DNA from: Clusia tigrina
Taxonomy: Eukaryota > Arthropoda > Insecta > Diptera > Clusiidae
Direction: 5' to 3'
Length of the DNA: 64,000 bases
Assembly: GCA_920105625.2 (NCBI GenBank)
Contig: OV050030.1
Location: 215,310,325-215,374,324, forward strand
Below, piece by piece: positions 36,444 to 50,165 of this stretch; position 1 is the first letter of the stretch, and each line of letters begins with the position of its first letter. Made by a program: the position numbers and the translations under genes. The notes under the pieces are model-generated. The model was not told the DNA's origin, ran no database searches, and worked only from the letters and a program-made list of their open reading frames with translations.

Positions 36444-38172
36444 TTTGCAACAATCAAATGCTTGCAAGTTTTTACTAGAGCGTCATAAAACCTTGAAATT
36501 TTGTGACAATAAAGTACTCGAGCCTCTTATCAATTTAAGCTATCGCTCATAGCTATGCTACCCTCGAGTCCCAAATCAAACACTGATAAAGCTTCAAATG
36601 GCCCTAACTTTTATACGGTGCGTCCTACACCTATCAAAATTTGCAACAATTAAATGCTTGTAACTTTTTACTGGAGCGTCATAAAATCTTGAAATTGTGT
36701 GACAATAAAGTACTCGAGCCTCTTACCAACTTAAGTTATCGCTCATAGCTATGCTACCCTTGAGTCCCAAATCAAACACGTATAAAACTTCAAATGGCCC
36801 TAACTTCTATACTGTGCGTCCCACACCTATCAACGTTTGCAACAATCAATTGCTTGCAACTTTTTACGGAGCGTCATAAAACCTTGAAATTTTGTGACAA
36901 ATGGTACTCGAACCTCTTATTAATTTAAGCTATCGCTCATAGCTACGCTAAAATTGAGTCCCAAATCAAAAACTGATAAAACTTCAAATGGCCTCACTCC
37001 TATACCTATGAAAATTTGCAACAATCAAATGCTTGTAACATTTTATTGTGGCGTAAAATTTTGTGACAATAAAGTAGTCGAGCCTCTTGCCAATTTAAGG
37101 TATCGCTCATAGCTATGCTACCCATGAGTCCCAATTCAAAGACTGATGAAACTTCAAATGGCCCAACTTCTATACGGTGCGATCTATACCTATCAGAGGA
37201 TGCAAGATTCAAATGCTTGTAAATTTTTACTGGAGCGTCATTAAATCTTGAAATTTTGTGACATTAAAGTACTCGAGCCTCTTATCAATTTAAGCGATAG
37301 CTCATAGCTATGCTATCCTTGAGTCGCAAATCAAACACTGCTAAACCTTCAAATGGCCCTAACTTCTATACGGTGCATCCTATACCTATCAAAGTTTGCA
37401 ACAATCAAATGCTTGTAACTTTTTACTGGAGCATAATAAAATCTTGAAATTTTGTGACAATAAAGTTCTCGAGCCTCTTGTCATTTTAGGCTACCACTCA
37501 TAGCCATGCTACCCTTGAGTCCCAAATCAAACACTGAAAAAACTTCAAATGGCGCTAACTTCTATACGGTGCGTCCTACACCTATCAAAGTTTGCAACAA
37601 TCAAATGCTTGTAACTTTTTACTGGAGTTCATAAAACCTTGAAATTTGGTGACAATAAAGTACTCGTGCCTCTTGTCAATTAAAATTGTCGCTCATTGCT
37701 ATGCTACCCGTCAGTCCCGAATCAAACACTGATAAAACAATGGCCCTAAATTCTGTACTTTGCGTCCTACACTTATCAGAGTTTGCAACAATCCAATGCT
37801 TGTAACTTTTTACTGGAGCGTCATAAAATCTTGAAATTTTGTGACAATAAAGTACTCGAGCCTCTTATCAATTTAAGCTATCGCTCATAGCTATGCTACC
37901 CTTGAGTCCCAAATCAAACACTGATAAAACTTCAAATGGCCTCACTTCTATACGATGCGTCCTATACCTATAAAAGTTTGCAACAATAAAATACTTGTAA
38001 CTTTTTATTGGAGCGTATTAAAGTCTTGAAATTTTGTGACAATTAAGTTGTCGAGCCTCTTGTCAATTTAAGGTATCGCTCATAGCTATACTACCCTTGA
38101 GTCCCAAATCAAAGACTGATAAAACTTCAAATGGCCCTAACTTCTATACGGTGCGATATATACCTATCAAAG

Positions 38173-38283
38173 TATGCAACATTCAAATGCTTGTAACTTT
38201 TTACTGGAGCGTCATAAAATCTTGAAATTTTGTGACATTAAAGTACTCGAGCCTCTTATCAATTTAAGCTATAGCTATAAAAG
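38173..38283 (+). repeat. Truncated 111-bp monomer
   Basis: Copy-2 counterpart of the unit at 33221. Confidence 0.92.
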
Positions 38284-40779
38284 TTTGCAATAATCAAATG
38301 CTTGCAAGTTTTTACTGGAGCGTCATAAAACTTTGAAATTTTGTGACAATAAAGTACTCGAGCCTCTTATCAATTCAAGCTATCGCTCATAGCTATGCTA
38401 CCATTGAGTCCCAAATCAAACACTGATAAAGCTTCAAATGGCCCTAACTTCTATACGGTGCGTCCTATACCTATCAAAGTTTGCAACAATTAAATGCTTG
38501 TAACTTTTTACTGGAGCGTCATAAAATCTTGAAATTGTGTGACAATAAAGTACTCGAGCCTCTTATCAATTCAAGCTATCGCTCATAGCTATGCTACCAT
38601 TGAGTCCCAAATCAAACACTGATAAAGCTTCAAATGGCCCTAACTTCTATACGGTGCGTCCTATACCTATCAAAATTTGCAACAACTAAATGCTTGTAAC
38701 TTTTTACTGGAGCGTCTTAAAATCTTGAAATTGTGTGACAATAAAGTACTCGAGCCTCTTACCAACTTAAGCTATCGCTCATAGCTATGCTACCCTTGAG
38801 TCCCAAATCAAACACGTATAAAACTTCAAATGGCCCTAACTTCTATACTGTGCGTCCCACACCTATCAACGTTTGCAACAATCAATTGCTTGCAACTTTT
38901 TACGGGAGCGTCATAAAACCTTGAAATTTTGTGACAATAAAGTACTCGAACCTCTTATCAATTTAAGCTATCGCTCATAGCTATGCTAAAATTGAGTCCC
39001 AAATCAAAAATTGATAAAACTCAAATGGCCCTAACTTCTATACGGTGCTATCTATACCTATCAGAGGATACAACATTCAAATCCTTGTAAGTTTTTACTG
39101 GAGCGTCATAAAATCTTGAAATTTTGTGACATTAAAGTACTCGAGCCTCTTATCAATTTAAGCGATAGCTCATAGCTATGCTATCCTTGAGTCGCAAATC
39201 AAACACTGCTAAACCTTCAAATGGCCCTAACTTCTATACGGTCCATCCTATACCTATCAAAGTTTGCAACAATCAAATGCTTGTAACTTTTTACTGGAGC
39301 ATAATAAAATCTTGAAATTTTGTGACAATAAAGTGTCGAGCCTCTTGTCATTTTAGGCTACCACTCATAGCCATGCTACCCTTGAGTCCCAAATCAAACA
39401 CTGAAAAAACTTCAAATGGCGCTAACTTCTATACGGTGCGTCCTACACCTATCAAAGTTTTCAACAATCAAATGCTGGTAACATTTTACTGGAGTTCATA
39501 AAACCTTGAAATTTGGTGACAATAAAGTACTCGTGCCTCTTGTCAATTAAAATTGTCGCTCATTGCTATGCTACCCGTCAGTTCCGATTCAAACACTGAT
39601 AAAACAATAGCCCTAAATTCTGTACTTTGCGTCCTACATCTATCAGAGTTTGCAACAATCCAATGCTTGTAACTTTTTACTGGAGCGTCATAAAATCTTG
39701 AAATTTTGTGACAATAAAGTACTCGAGCCTCTTATCAATTTAAGCTATCGCTCATAGCTATGCTACCCTTGAGTCCCAAATCAAACACTGATAAAACTTC
39801 AAATGGCCTCACTTCTATACGATGCGTCCTATACCTATAAAAGTTTGCAACAATCAAATGCTTGTAACATTTTATTGGAGCGTAAAATTTTGTGACAATA
39901 ATGTAGTCGAGCCTCTTGTCAATTTAAGGTATCGCTCATAGCTATGCTACCCTTGAGTCCCAAATCAAAGACTGATATAACTTCAAATGGCCCTAACTTC
40001 TATACGGTGCGATCTATACCTATCAGAGTATGCAACATTCAAATGCTTGCAACTTTTTACTGGAGCGTCATAAAATCTTGAAATTTTGTGACATTAAAGT
40101 ACTCGAGCCTCTTATCAATTTAAGCGATAGCTCATAGCTATGCTATCCTTGAGTCGCAAATCAAACACTGCTAAACCGTCAAATGGCCCTAACTTCTATA
40201 CGGTGCATCCTATTCCTATCAAAGTTTGCAACAATCAAATGCTTGTAACTTTTTACTGGAGCATAATAAAATCTTGAAATTTTGTGACAATAAAGTGCTC
40301 GAGCCTCTTGTCATTTTAGGCTACCACTCATAGCCATGCTACCCTTGAGTCCCAAATCAAACACTGAAAAAACTTCAAATGGCCCTAACTTCTATACGGT
40401 GCGTGCTACACCTATCAAAGTTTGCAACAATCAAATGCTTGTAACTTTTTACTGGAGCTTCTAAAACCTTGAAATTTGGTGACAATAAAGTACTCGTGCC
40501 TCTTGTCAATTAAAATTGTCGCTCATTGCTATGCTACCCGTCAGTCCCGAATCAAACACTGATAAAACAATGGCTCTAAATTCTGTACTTTGCGTCCTAT
40601 ACTTATCACAGTTTGCAACAAGCCAATGCTTGTAACTTTTTACTGGAACGTCATAAAATCTTGAAATTTTGTGACAATAAAGTACTCCAGCCTCTTATCA
40701 ATTTAAGCCATCGCTCATAGCTATGCTACCCTTGACTCCCAAATCAAACACTGATAAAACTTCAAATGGCCCTAACTTC

Positions 40780-40891
40780 TATGCAACATTCAAATGCTTG
40801 TAACTTTTTACGGGAGCGTCATAAAATCTTGAAATTTTGTGACATTAAAGTACCGGAGCCCCCTTATCAATTTAAGCTATAGCTATAAAAG
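40780..40891 (+). repeat. Truncated monomer, 112 bp
   Basis: Copy-2 counterpart of the unit at 35829, with the same 28-bp deletion entry and the same extra C. Confidence 0.9.
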
Positions 40892-41420
40892 TTTGCAACA
40901 ATCAAATGCTTGCAAGTTTTTACTGGAGCGTCATAACACCTTGAAATTTTGTGACAATGAAGTACTCGAGCCTCTTATCAATTTAAGCTATCGCTCATAG
41001 CTATGCTACCCTCGAGTCCCAAATCAAACACTGATAAAACTTCAAATGGCCCTAACTTTTATAAGGTGCGTCCTACATTTATCAGAGTTTGCAACAATCC
41101 AATACTTGTAACTTTTTACTGGAGCGTCATAAAATCTTGAAACTTTGTGACAATATAGTACTCGAGTCTCTTATCAATTTAAGCTATCGCTCATAGCTAT
41201 GCTACCCTTGTGTCCCAAATCAAACACTGATAAAACTTCAAATGGCCCTAAATTCTATACGATGCGTCCGATATCTAGTAAAGCTTGCAACAATAAAATG
41301 CTTGTAACTTTTTATTGGAGCGTAATAAAGTCTTGACATTTTGTGACAATTAAGTTGTCGAGCCTCTTGTCAATTTAAGGTATCGCTCATAGCTATGCTA
41401 CCCTTGAGTCCCAAAGAAAT

Positions 41421-41840
41421 CAAACACGTATAAAACTTCAAATGGCCCTAACTTCTATACGGTGCGTCCAACACCTATCAACGTTTGCAACAATCAATTG
41501 CTTGCCACTTTTTACGGGAGCGTCATAAAACCTTGAAATTTTGTGACAATAAAGTACTCGAACCCCTTATCAATTTAAGCTATCGCTCATAGCTATGCTA
41601 AAATTGAGTCCCAAATCAAAAACTGATAAAACTTCAAATGGCCGCACTTCTATACGATGCATCCTATACCTATGAAAGGTTGCAACAATCAAATGCTTGT
41701 AACATTTTATTGGAGCGTAAAATTTTGTGACTATAAAGTAGTCGAGCCTCTTGTCAATTTAAGGTATAGCTCATAGCTATGCTACCCTTGAGTCCCAAAT
41801 CAAAGACTGATAAAACTTCAAATGGCCCTAACTTCTATAC
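41421..41840 (+). repeat. Block duplicated at 43494-43915, copy 1
   Basis: Shares the CAAACACGTATAAAAC start, CTTGCCACTTTTTACGGG, GAACCCCTTATC, CTAAAATTGAG and GGCCGCACTTC variants with the second copy at an offset of 2,073 bp. Copy 1 has GTATAGCTC where copy 2 has GTATCGCTC. Confidence 0.75.
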
Positions 41841-42545
41841 GGTGCGATCTATACCTATCAGAGTATGCAACATTCAGATGCTTGTAACTTTTTACTGGAG
41901 CGTCATAAAATCTTGAAATTTTGTGACATTAAAGTACTCGAGCCTCTTATCAATTTAAGCGATAGCTCATAGCTATGCTATCCTTGAGTCGCAAATCAAA
42001 CACTGCTAAACCTTCAAATGGCCTTAACTTCTATACGGTGCATCCTATACCTATCAAAGTTTGCAACAATCGAATGCTTGTAACTTTTTACTGGAGCATA
42101 ATAAAATCTTGAAATTTTGTGACAATAAAGTTCTCGAGAATTTGTCATTTTAGGCTACCACTCATAGCCATGCTACCCTTGACTCCCAAATCAAACACTG
42201 AAAAAACTTCAAATGGCCCTAACTTCTATACGGTGCGTGCTACACCTATCAAAGTTTGCAACAATCAAATGCTTGAAACTTTTTACTGGAGCTTCTCAAA
42301 CCTTGAAATTTGGTGACAATAAAGTACTCGTGCCTCTTGTCAATTAAAATTGTCGCTCATTGCTATGCTACCCGTAAGTCCCGAATCAAACACTGATAAA
42401 ACAATGGCCCTAAATTCTGTACTTTGCGTCCTACACTTATCACAGTTTGCAACAAGCCAATGCTTGTAACTTTTTACTGGAACGTCATAAAATCTTGAAA
42501 TTTTGTGACAATAGAGTACTCCAGCCTCTTATCAATTTAAGCTAT

Positions 42546-42613
42546 CGCTCATAGCTATGCTACCCTTGACATAGCTATGCTACCCTTAAGCTATCGCTCA
42601 TTGTTATGCTACC
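42546..42613 (+). repeat. Complex 49-bp local duplication in one monomer
   Basis: Within the S2 block, three partial copies follow one another: CATAGCTATGCTACCCTTGA, then CATAGCTATGCTACCCTTA, then AGCTATCGCTCATTGTTATG with CTACCCTTAAGTCCC. The monomer from 42446 to 42690 is 245 bp, 49 more than normal. The added pieces are 20 and 29 bp and join at CCCTT words. Confidence 0.85.
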
Positions 42614-43325
42614 CTTAAGTCCCAAATCAAACACTGATAAATATTCAAATGGCCCTAAATTCCATACGATGCGTCCTATACCTATCAAAGCTTGCAACAA
42701 TAAAATGCTTGTAACTTTTTATTGGAGCGTAATAAAGCCTTGAAATTTTGTGACAATAAAGTAGTCGAGCCTCTTGTCAATTTAAGGTATCGCTCATAGC
42801 AATGCTACCCTTGAGTCCCAAATCAAAGACTGATAAAACTTCAAATGGCCCTAACTTCTATACGGTGCGATATATACCTATCAAAGTACGCAACATTCAA
42901 ATGCTTGCAACTTTTTACTGGAGCGTCATAAAATCTTGAAATTTTGTGACATTAAAGTACTCGAGCCTCTTATCAATTTAAGCTATAGCTATAAAAGTTT
43001 GCAACAATCAAAGGCTTACAAGTTTTTACTGGAGCGTTATAAAACCTTGAAATTTTCTGACAATAAAGTACTCGAGCCTCTTATCAATTTAAGCTGTCGC
43101 TCATAGCTATGCTACCCTCAAGTCCCAAATCAAACACTGATAAAGCTTCAAATGGCCCTAACTTTTATACGTTGCGTCCTACAACTATCAAGTTTGCAAC
43201 AATCAAATGCATGTACCTTTTTACTGGAGCTTCATAAAATCTTGAAATTTGGTGACAATAAAGTACTCGAGCCTCTTATCAATTCAAGCTATCGCTCATA
43301 GCTATGCTACCCTTGAGTCCCAAAT
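42580..43325 (+). repeat. Block duplicated at 44392-45138 (offset 1,812 bp), copy 1
   Basis: Shares AAATTCCATACGATGCG (about 42658 and 44470), TCGCTCATAGCAATGC, and the truncated monomers at 42887 and 44699. It begins just after the complex duplication near 42550. Confidence 0.7.
42887..42997 (+). repeat. Truncated 111-bp monomer
   Basis: Start TACGCAACATTC (no ATG). Paired with the unit at 44699 (offset 1,812). Confidence 0.92.
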
Positions 43326-43493
43326 CAAACACTGATAAAACTTCAAATGGCCCTAACTTCTATGCAACATTCAAATGCTTGTAACTTTTTACTGGAGCGT
43401 CATAAAATCTTGAAATTTTGTGACATTAAAGTAGCGGAGCCTCTTATCAATTTAAGCTATCGCTCATAGCTATGCTACCCTCGAGTCCCAAAT

Positions 43494-43915
43494 CAAACAC
43501 GTATAAAACTTCAAATGGCCCTAACTTCTATACGGTGCGTCAAACACCTATCAACGTTTGCAACAATCAATTGCTTGCCACTTTTTACGGGAGCGTCATA
43601 AAACCTTGAAATTTTGTGACAATAAAGTACTCGAACCCCTTATCAATTTAAGCTATCGCTCATAGCTATGCTAAAATTGAGTCCCAAATCAAAAACTGAT
43701 AAAACTTCAAATGGCCGCACTTCTATACGATGCATCCTATACCTATGAAAGGTTGCAACAATCAAATGCTTGTAACATTTTATTGGAGCGTAAAATTTTG
43801 TGACAATAAAGTAGTCGAGCCTCTTGTCAATTTAAGGTATCGCTCATAGCTATGCTACCCTTGAGTCCCAAATCAAAGACTGATAAAACTTCAAATGGCC
43901 CTAACTTCTATACGG
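43494..43915 (+). repeat. Block duplicated from 41421-41840, copy 2
   Basis: See the paired block for shared variants. Downstream the copies split: copy 1 continues GGTGCGATCTATACC, copy 2 GGTGCATCCTATACC. Confidence 0.75.
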
Positions 43916-44391
43916 TGCATCCTATACCTATCAAAGTTTGCAACAATCAAATGCTTGTAACTTTTCACTGGAGCTTCTAAAACCTTGAAATTTGGTGACA
44001 ATAAAGTGCTCGTGCCTCTTGTCAATTAAAATTGTCGCTCATTGCTATGCTACCCGTCAGTCCCGAATCAAACACTGATAAAACAATGGCCCTAAATTCT
44101 GTACTTTGCGTCCTACACTTATCACAGTTTGCAACAAGCCAATGCTTGTAACTTTTTACTGGAACGTCATAAAAGCTTGAAATTTTGTGACAATAAAGTA
44201 CTCCAGCCTCTTATCAATTTAAGCTATCGCTCATAGCTATGCTACCCTTGACTCCCAAATCAAACACTGATAAAACTTCAAATGGCCCTAACTTCTATAC
44301 GGTGCGTCCCACAGCTATCAAGGTTTGCAGCTTTTTACGGGAGCGTCATAAAACCTTGAAATTTTGTGACAATAAAGTACTCGAGCCTCTT

Positions 44392-45138
44392 ATCAATTTA
44401 AGCTATCGCTCATTGCTATGCTACCCTTGAGTCCCAAATCAAACACTGATAAAACTTCAAATGGCCCTAAATTCCATACGATGCGTCCTATACCTATCAA
44501 AGCTTGCAACAATAAAATGCTTGTAACTTTTTATTGGAGCGTAATAAAGTCTAGAAATTTTGTGACAATAAAGTAGTCGAGCCTCTTGTCAATTTAAGGT
44601 ATCGCTCATAGCAATGCTACCCTTGAGTCCCAAATCAAAGACTGATAGAACTTCAAATGGCCCTAACTTCTATACGGTGATATATATACCTATCAAAGTA
44701 TGCAACATTCAAATGCTTGCAACTTATTACTGGAGCGTCATAAAATCTTGAAATTTTGTGACATTAAAGTACTCGAGCCTCTTATCAATTTAAGCTATAG
44801 CTATAAAAGTTTGGAACAATCAAATGCGTGCCAGTTTTCACTGGAGCGTCATAAAACCTTGAAATTTTGTGACAATAAAGTACTCGAGCCTCTTATCAAT
44901 TTAAGCTATCGCTCATAGCTATGCTACCCTCGAGCCCCAAATCAAACACTGATAAAGCTTCAAATGGCCCTAACTTTTATACGGTGCGTCCTACACCTAT
45001 CAAAGTTTGCAACAATCAAATGCATCTAACTTTTTACTGGAGCTTCATAAAAGCTTGAAATTTGGTGACAATAAAGTACTCGAGCCTTTTATCAATTCAA
45101 GCTATCGCTCATAGCTATGCTACCCTTGAGTCCCAAAG
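44392..45138 (+). repeat. Block duplicated from 42580-43325, copy 2
   Basis: Matches copy 1 through the truncated monomer and the CAAATGCATCTAAC region. It diverges at CCCAAAGCAAACACTG near 45131. Confidence 0.7.
44699..44809 (+). repeat. Truncated 111-bp monomer
   Basis: Paired with 42887. Start TATGCAACATTC, followed by a TTTGGAACAATC monomer. Confidence 0.92.
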
Positions 45139-47049
45139 CAAACACTGAAAAAACTTCAAATGGCCCTAACTTTTATACGGTGCGTCCTACACCTATCAAA
45201 GTTTGCAACAATCAAATGCTTGTAACTTTTTACTGGAGCTTCATAAAACCTTGAAATTTGGTGACAATAAAGTACTCGTGCCTCTTGTCAATTAAAATTG
45301 TCGCTCATTGCTATGCTACCCGTCAGTCCCGAATCAAACACTGATAAAACAATGGCCCTAAATTCTGTACTTTGCGTCCTACACTTATCAGATTTTGCAA
45401 CAATCCAATGCTTGTAACTTTTTACTGGAGCGTCATAAAACCTTGAAATTTGGTGACAATAAAGTACTCGAGCCTTTTATCAATTCAAGCTATCGCTCAT
45501 AGCTATGCTACCATTGAGTCCCAAATCAAACACTTATAAAGCTTAAAATGGCCCTAACTTCTATACGGTGCGTCCTATACCTATCGAAGTTTGCAACAAT
45601 TAAATGCTTGTAACTTTTTACTGGTGCTTCATAAAATCTTGAAATTTTGTGACAATAAAGTATTCGAACCTCTTATCAATTTAAGCTATCGTTCATAGCT
45701 ATGCTACCCTTGAGTCCCAAATCAAACACTGATAAAACTTCAAATGGCCTCACTTCTATACGATGCGTCCTATACCTATGAAAGTTTGCAACAATCAAAT
45801 GATTGTAACATTTTATTGGAGCGTAAAATTTTGTGACAATAAAGTAGTCGAGCCTCTTGTCAATTAGGTATCGCTCATAACTATGCTACCCTTGAGTCCC
45901 AAATCAAAGACTGATAAAACTTCAAATTGTCCTAACTTCTATACGGTGCGATCTATACCTATCAGAGTATGCAACATTCAAATGCTTGTAACTTTTTACT
46001 GGAGCGTCATAAAATCTTGAAATTTAGTGATATTAAAGTACTCGAGCCTCTTATCAATTTAAGCGATAGCTCATAGCCATGCTACCCTTGAGTCCCAAAT
46101 CAAACACTGAAAAAACTTCAAATGGCCCTAACTTCTATACGGTGCATCCTACACCTATCAAATTTTGCAACAATCCAATGCTTGTAACTTTTTACTGGAG
46201 CGTCATAAAATCTTGAAATTTTGTGACAATAAAGTACTCGAGCCTCTTATCAATTTAAGCTATGGCTCATAGCTATGCTACCCTTGACTCCCAAATCAAA
46301 CACTGATAAAACTTCAAATGGCCCTAACTTCTATACTGTGCGTCCAACAGCTATCAAGGTGTGCAACAATCTATTGCTTGCAAGTTTTTACGGGAGCGTC
46401 ATAAAACCTTGAAATTTTGTGACAATAAAGTACTCGAGCCTCTTATCAATTTAAGCTATCGCTCATTGCTATGCTACCCTTGAGTCCCAAATCAAACACT
46501 GATAAAACTTCAAATGGCCTTAAATTCTACGATACGTCCTATACCTACCAAACCTTGCAACAATAAAATGCTTGTAACTTTTTATTGGAATGTAATAAAG
46601 TCTTGAAATTTTGTGACAATAAAGTCGTCAAGCCTCTTGTCAATTTAAGGTATCGCTCATAGCTATGCTACCCTTGAGTCCCAAAACAAAGACTGATAAA
46701 ACTTCAAATGGCCTCACTTCTATACGATGCGTCCTATACCTATGAAAGTTTGCAACAATCAAATGCTTGTAACTTTTTTTTGGAGCGTAAAATTTTGTGA
46801 CAATAAAGTAGTCGAGCCTCTTGTCAATTTAAGGTATCGCTCATAGCTATGCTACCCTTGAGTCCCAAATCAAAGACTGATAAAACTTCAAATGGCCCTA
46901 ACTTCTATACGGTGCGATCTATACCTTTCAGAGTATGCAACATTCAAATGCTTGTAAGTTTTTACTGGAGCGTCATAAAATCTTGAAATTTTGTGACATT
47001 AAAGTACTCGAGCCTCTTATCTATTTAAGCGATAGCTCATAGCTATGCT

Positions 47050-50000
47050 ATCATTGAGTCGCAAATCAAACACTTCTAAACCTTCAAATGGCCCTAACTT
47101 CTATACGGTGCATCCTATACCTATCAAAGTTTGCAACAATCAAATGCTTGTAACTTTTTACTGGAGCATAATAAAATCTTGAAATTTTGTGACAATAAAG
47201 TACTCGAGACTCTTGTCATTTTAGGCTACCACTCATAGCCATGCTACCCTTGAGTCCCAAAGCAAACACTGAAAAAACTTCAAATGGCCCTAACTTCTAT
47301 ACGGTGCGTCCTACACCTATCAAAGTTTGCAACAATAAAATGCTTGTAACTTTTTACTGGAGCTTCATAAAACCTTGAAATTTGGTGACAATAAAGTACT
47401 CGAGCCTCTTATCAATTTAAGCTATCGCTCATAGCTATGCTAACCTTGAGTCCCAAATCAAACACGTATAAAAACTTCAAATGGCCCTAACTTCTATACG
47501 GTGCGTCCTACACCTATTAACGTTTGCAACAATCAATTGCTTGCACTTTTTACGGGAGCGTCATAAAACCTTGAAATTTTGTCACAATAAAGTACTCGAA
47601 CCTCTTACCAATTTAAGCTATCGTTCATAGCTATGCTACCCTTGAGTCCCAAATCAAACACTGATAAAACTTCAAATGGCCTCACTTCTATACGATGCGT
47701 CCTATACCTATGAAGGTTTGCAACAATCAAATGCTTGTAACATTTTATTGGAGCGTAAAATTTTGTGACAATAAAGTAGTCGAGCCTCTTGTCAATTAGG
47801 TATCGCTCATAACTATGCTACCCTTGAGTCCCAAATCAAAGACTGATAAAACTTCAAATGGCCCTAACTTCTATACGGTGCGATCAATACCTATCAGAGT
47901 ATGCAACATTCAAATGCTTGTAACTTTTTACTGGAGCGTTATAAAATCTTGAAATTTTGTGATATTAAAGTACTCGAGCCTCTTATCAATTTAAGCGATA
48001 GATCATAGCCTTGCTACCCTTGAGTCCCAAATCAAACACTGAAAAAATTTCAAATGGCCCTAACTTCTATACGGTGCATCCTACACCTATCAAAGTTTGC
48101 AACAATCAAATGCTTGTAACTTTTTACTGGCGCTTCTAAAACCTTGAAATTTGGTGACAATAAAGTACTCGTGCCTCTTGTCAATTAAAATTGTCACTCA
48201 TTGCTATGCTACCCGTCAGTCCCGAATCAAATACTGATAAAACAATGGCCCTAAATTCTGTACTTTGCGTCCTACAGTTATCAGAGTTTGCAACAATCCA
48301 ATGCCTGTAACTTTTTACTGGAGCGTCATAAAATCTTGAAATTTTCTGACAATAAAGTACTCGAGCCTCTTATCAATTTAAGCTATCGCTCATAGCTATG
48401 CTACCCTTGACTCCCAAATCAAACACTGATAAAACTTCAAATGGCCCTAACTTCTATACTGTGCGTCCCACAGCTATCAAGGTGTGCAACAATCTATTGC
48501 TTGCAACTTTTTACGGGAGCGTCATAAAACCTTGAAATTTTGTGACAATAAAGTACTCGAGCCTCTTATCAATTTAAGCTATCGCTCATTGCTATGCTAC
48601 CCTTGAGTCCCAAATCAAACACTGATAAAACTTCAAATGGCCTTAAATTCTATACGATACGTCCTATACCTATCAAAGCTTGCAACAATAAAATGCTTGT
48701 AACTTTTCATTGGAACGTAATAAAGTCTTGAAATTTTGTGACAATAAAGTAGTCGAGCCTCTTGTCAATTTAAGGTATCGCTCATAGCTATGCTACCCTT
48801 GAGTCCCAAATCAAAGACTGATAAAACTTCAAATGGCCCTAACTTCTATACGGTGCGATCTATACCTATCAGAGTATGCAACATTCAAATGCTTGTAAGT
48901 TTTTACTGGAGCGTCATAAAATCTTGAAATTTTGTGACATTAAAGTACTCGAGCCTCTTATCAATTTAAGCGATAGCTCATAGCTATGCTCTCCTTGAGT
49001 CGCAAATCAAACACTGCTAAACCTTCAAATGGCCCTAACTTCTATACGGTGCATCCTATACCTATCAAAGTTTGCAACAATCAAATGCTTGTAACATTTT
49101 ACTGTAGCATAATAAAATCTTGAAATTTTGTGACAATAAAGTACTCGAGCCTCTTGTCATTTTAGGCTACCACTCATAGCCATGCTACCCTTGAGTCCCA
49201 AAGCAAACACTGAAAAAACTTCAAATGGCCCTAACTTCTATACGGTGCGTCCTACACATATCAAAGTTTGCAACAATCAAATGCTTGTAACTTTTTACTG
49301 GAGCTCATAAAACCTTGAAATTTGGTGACAATAAAGTACTCGTGCCTCTTGTCAATTAAAATTGTCGCTCATTGCTATGCTACCCGTCAGTCCCAAATCA
49401 AACACTGATAAAACAATGGCCCTAAATTCTGTACTTTGCGTCCTACACTTATCAGAGTTTGCAACAATCCAATGCTTGTAACTTTTTACTGGAGCGTCAT
49501 AAAATCTTGAAATTTTGTGACAATAAACTACTCGAGCCTCTTATCAATTTAAGCTATCGCTCATAGCTAAGCTACCCTTGAGTCCCAAATCAAACACTGA
49601 TAAAACTTCAAATGGCCCTAAATTCTATACGATGCGTCCTATACCTATCAAAGCTTGCAACAATAAAATGCTTGTAACTATTTATTGGAGCGTAATAAAG
49701 TCTTGAAACTTTCTGACACTAAAGTAGTCGAGCCTCTTGTCAATTTAAGGTATCGCTCATAGTTATGCTACCCCTGAGTCCCAAATCAAAGACTGATAAA
49801 ACTTCAAATGACCCTAACTTCTATACGGTGCGATCTATACCTATCAGAGTATGCAACATTCAAATGCTTCTAAGTTTTTACTGGAGCGTCATAAAATCTT
49901 GAAATTTTGTGACATTAAAGTACTCGAGCCTCTTATCAATTTAAGCGATAGCTCATAGCTATGCTCTCCTTGAGTCGCAAATCAAACACTGCTAAACCTT

Positions 50001-50165
50001 CAAATGGCCCTAACTTCTATACGGTGCATCCTATACCTATCAAAGTTTGCAACAATCAAATGCTTGTAACTTTTTACTGTAGCATAATAAAATCTTGAAA
50101 TTTTGTGACAATTAAGTACTCGAGCCTCTTGTCATTTTAGGCTACCACTCATAGCCATGCTACCC
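47050..50165 (+). repeat. 5.56-kb HOR, copy 1, first part
   Basis: Corresponds to 52607-55722 at a constant offset of 5,557 bp. Check points: ACACGTATAAAAACTTC at 47463 and 53020, and ATGCTCTCCTTG at 49961 versus ATGTTCTCCTTG at 55518. Diverges after 50165 (CCCTTGGGTCCCAAATC). The start is approximate. Confidence 0.8.

Larger units (their letters stand above)
36008..40958 (+). repeat. 4.95-kb tandem duplication, copy 2
   Basis: Almost identical to copy 1. The differences I found by eye are few: the 2-bp indel near 36630, AAGTTATCGC near 36734, TATCAAAGTTTGC near 38474 versus AAAATTTGC, CATCCTATACC versus CATCCTATTCC near 39244, and a 1-bp deletion near 39333. The copies end where GACAATGAAG (36004 and 40955) leads into different sequence. 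Confidence 0.9.
40959..47050 (+). repeat. Mosaic satellite segment with local rearrangements
   Basis: All satellite. Contains two interleaved block duplications (offsets 2,073 and 1,812 bp), a 4-bp insertion GAAA near 41416, a 49-bp complex duplication near 42550, a 28-bp deletion near 43361 and a 17-bp deletion near 44325. No unrelated sequence was seen. Confidence 0.8.

Noticed and set aside
31058..40958. Calling the 4.95-kb pair an assembly error
   Set aside because: Several real differences separate the copies, including indels. Without reads the question stays open, so it is reported as a duplication with that caveat.
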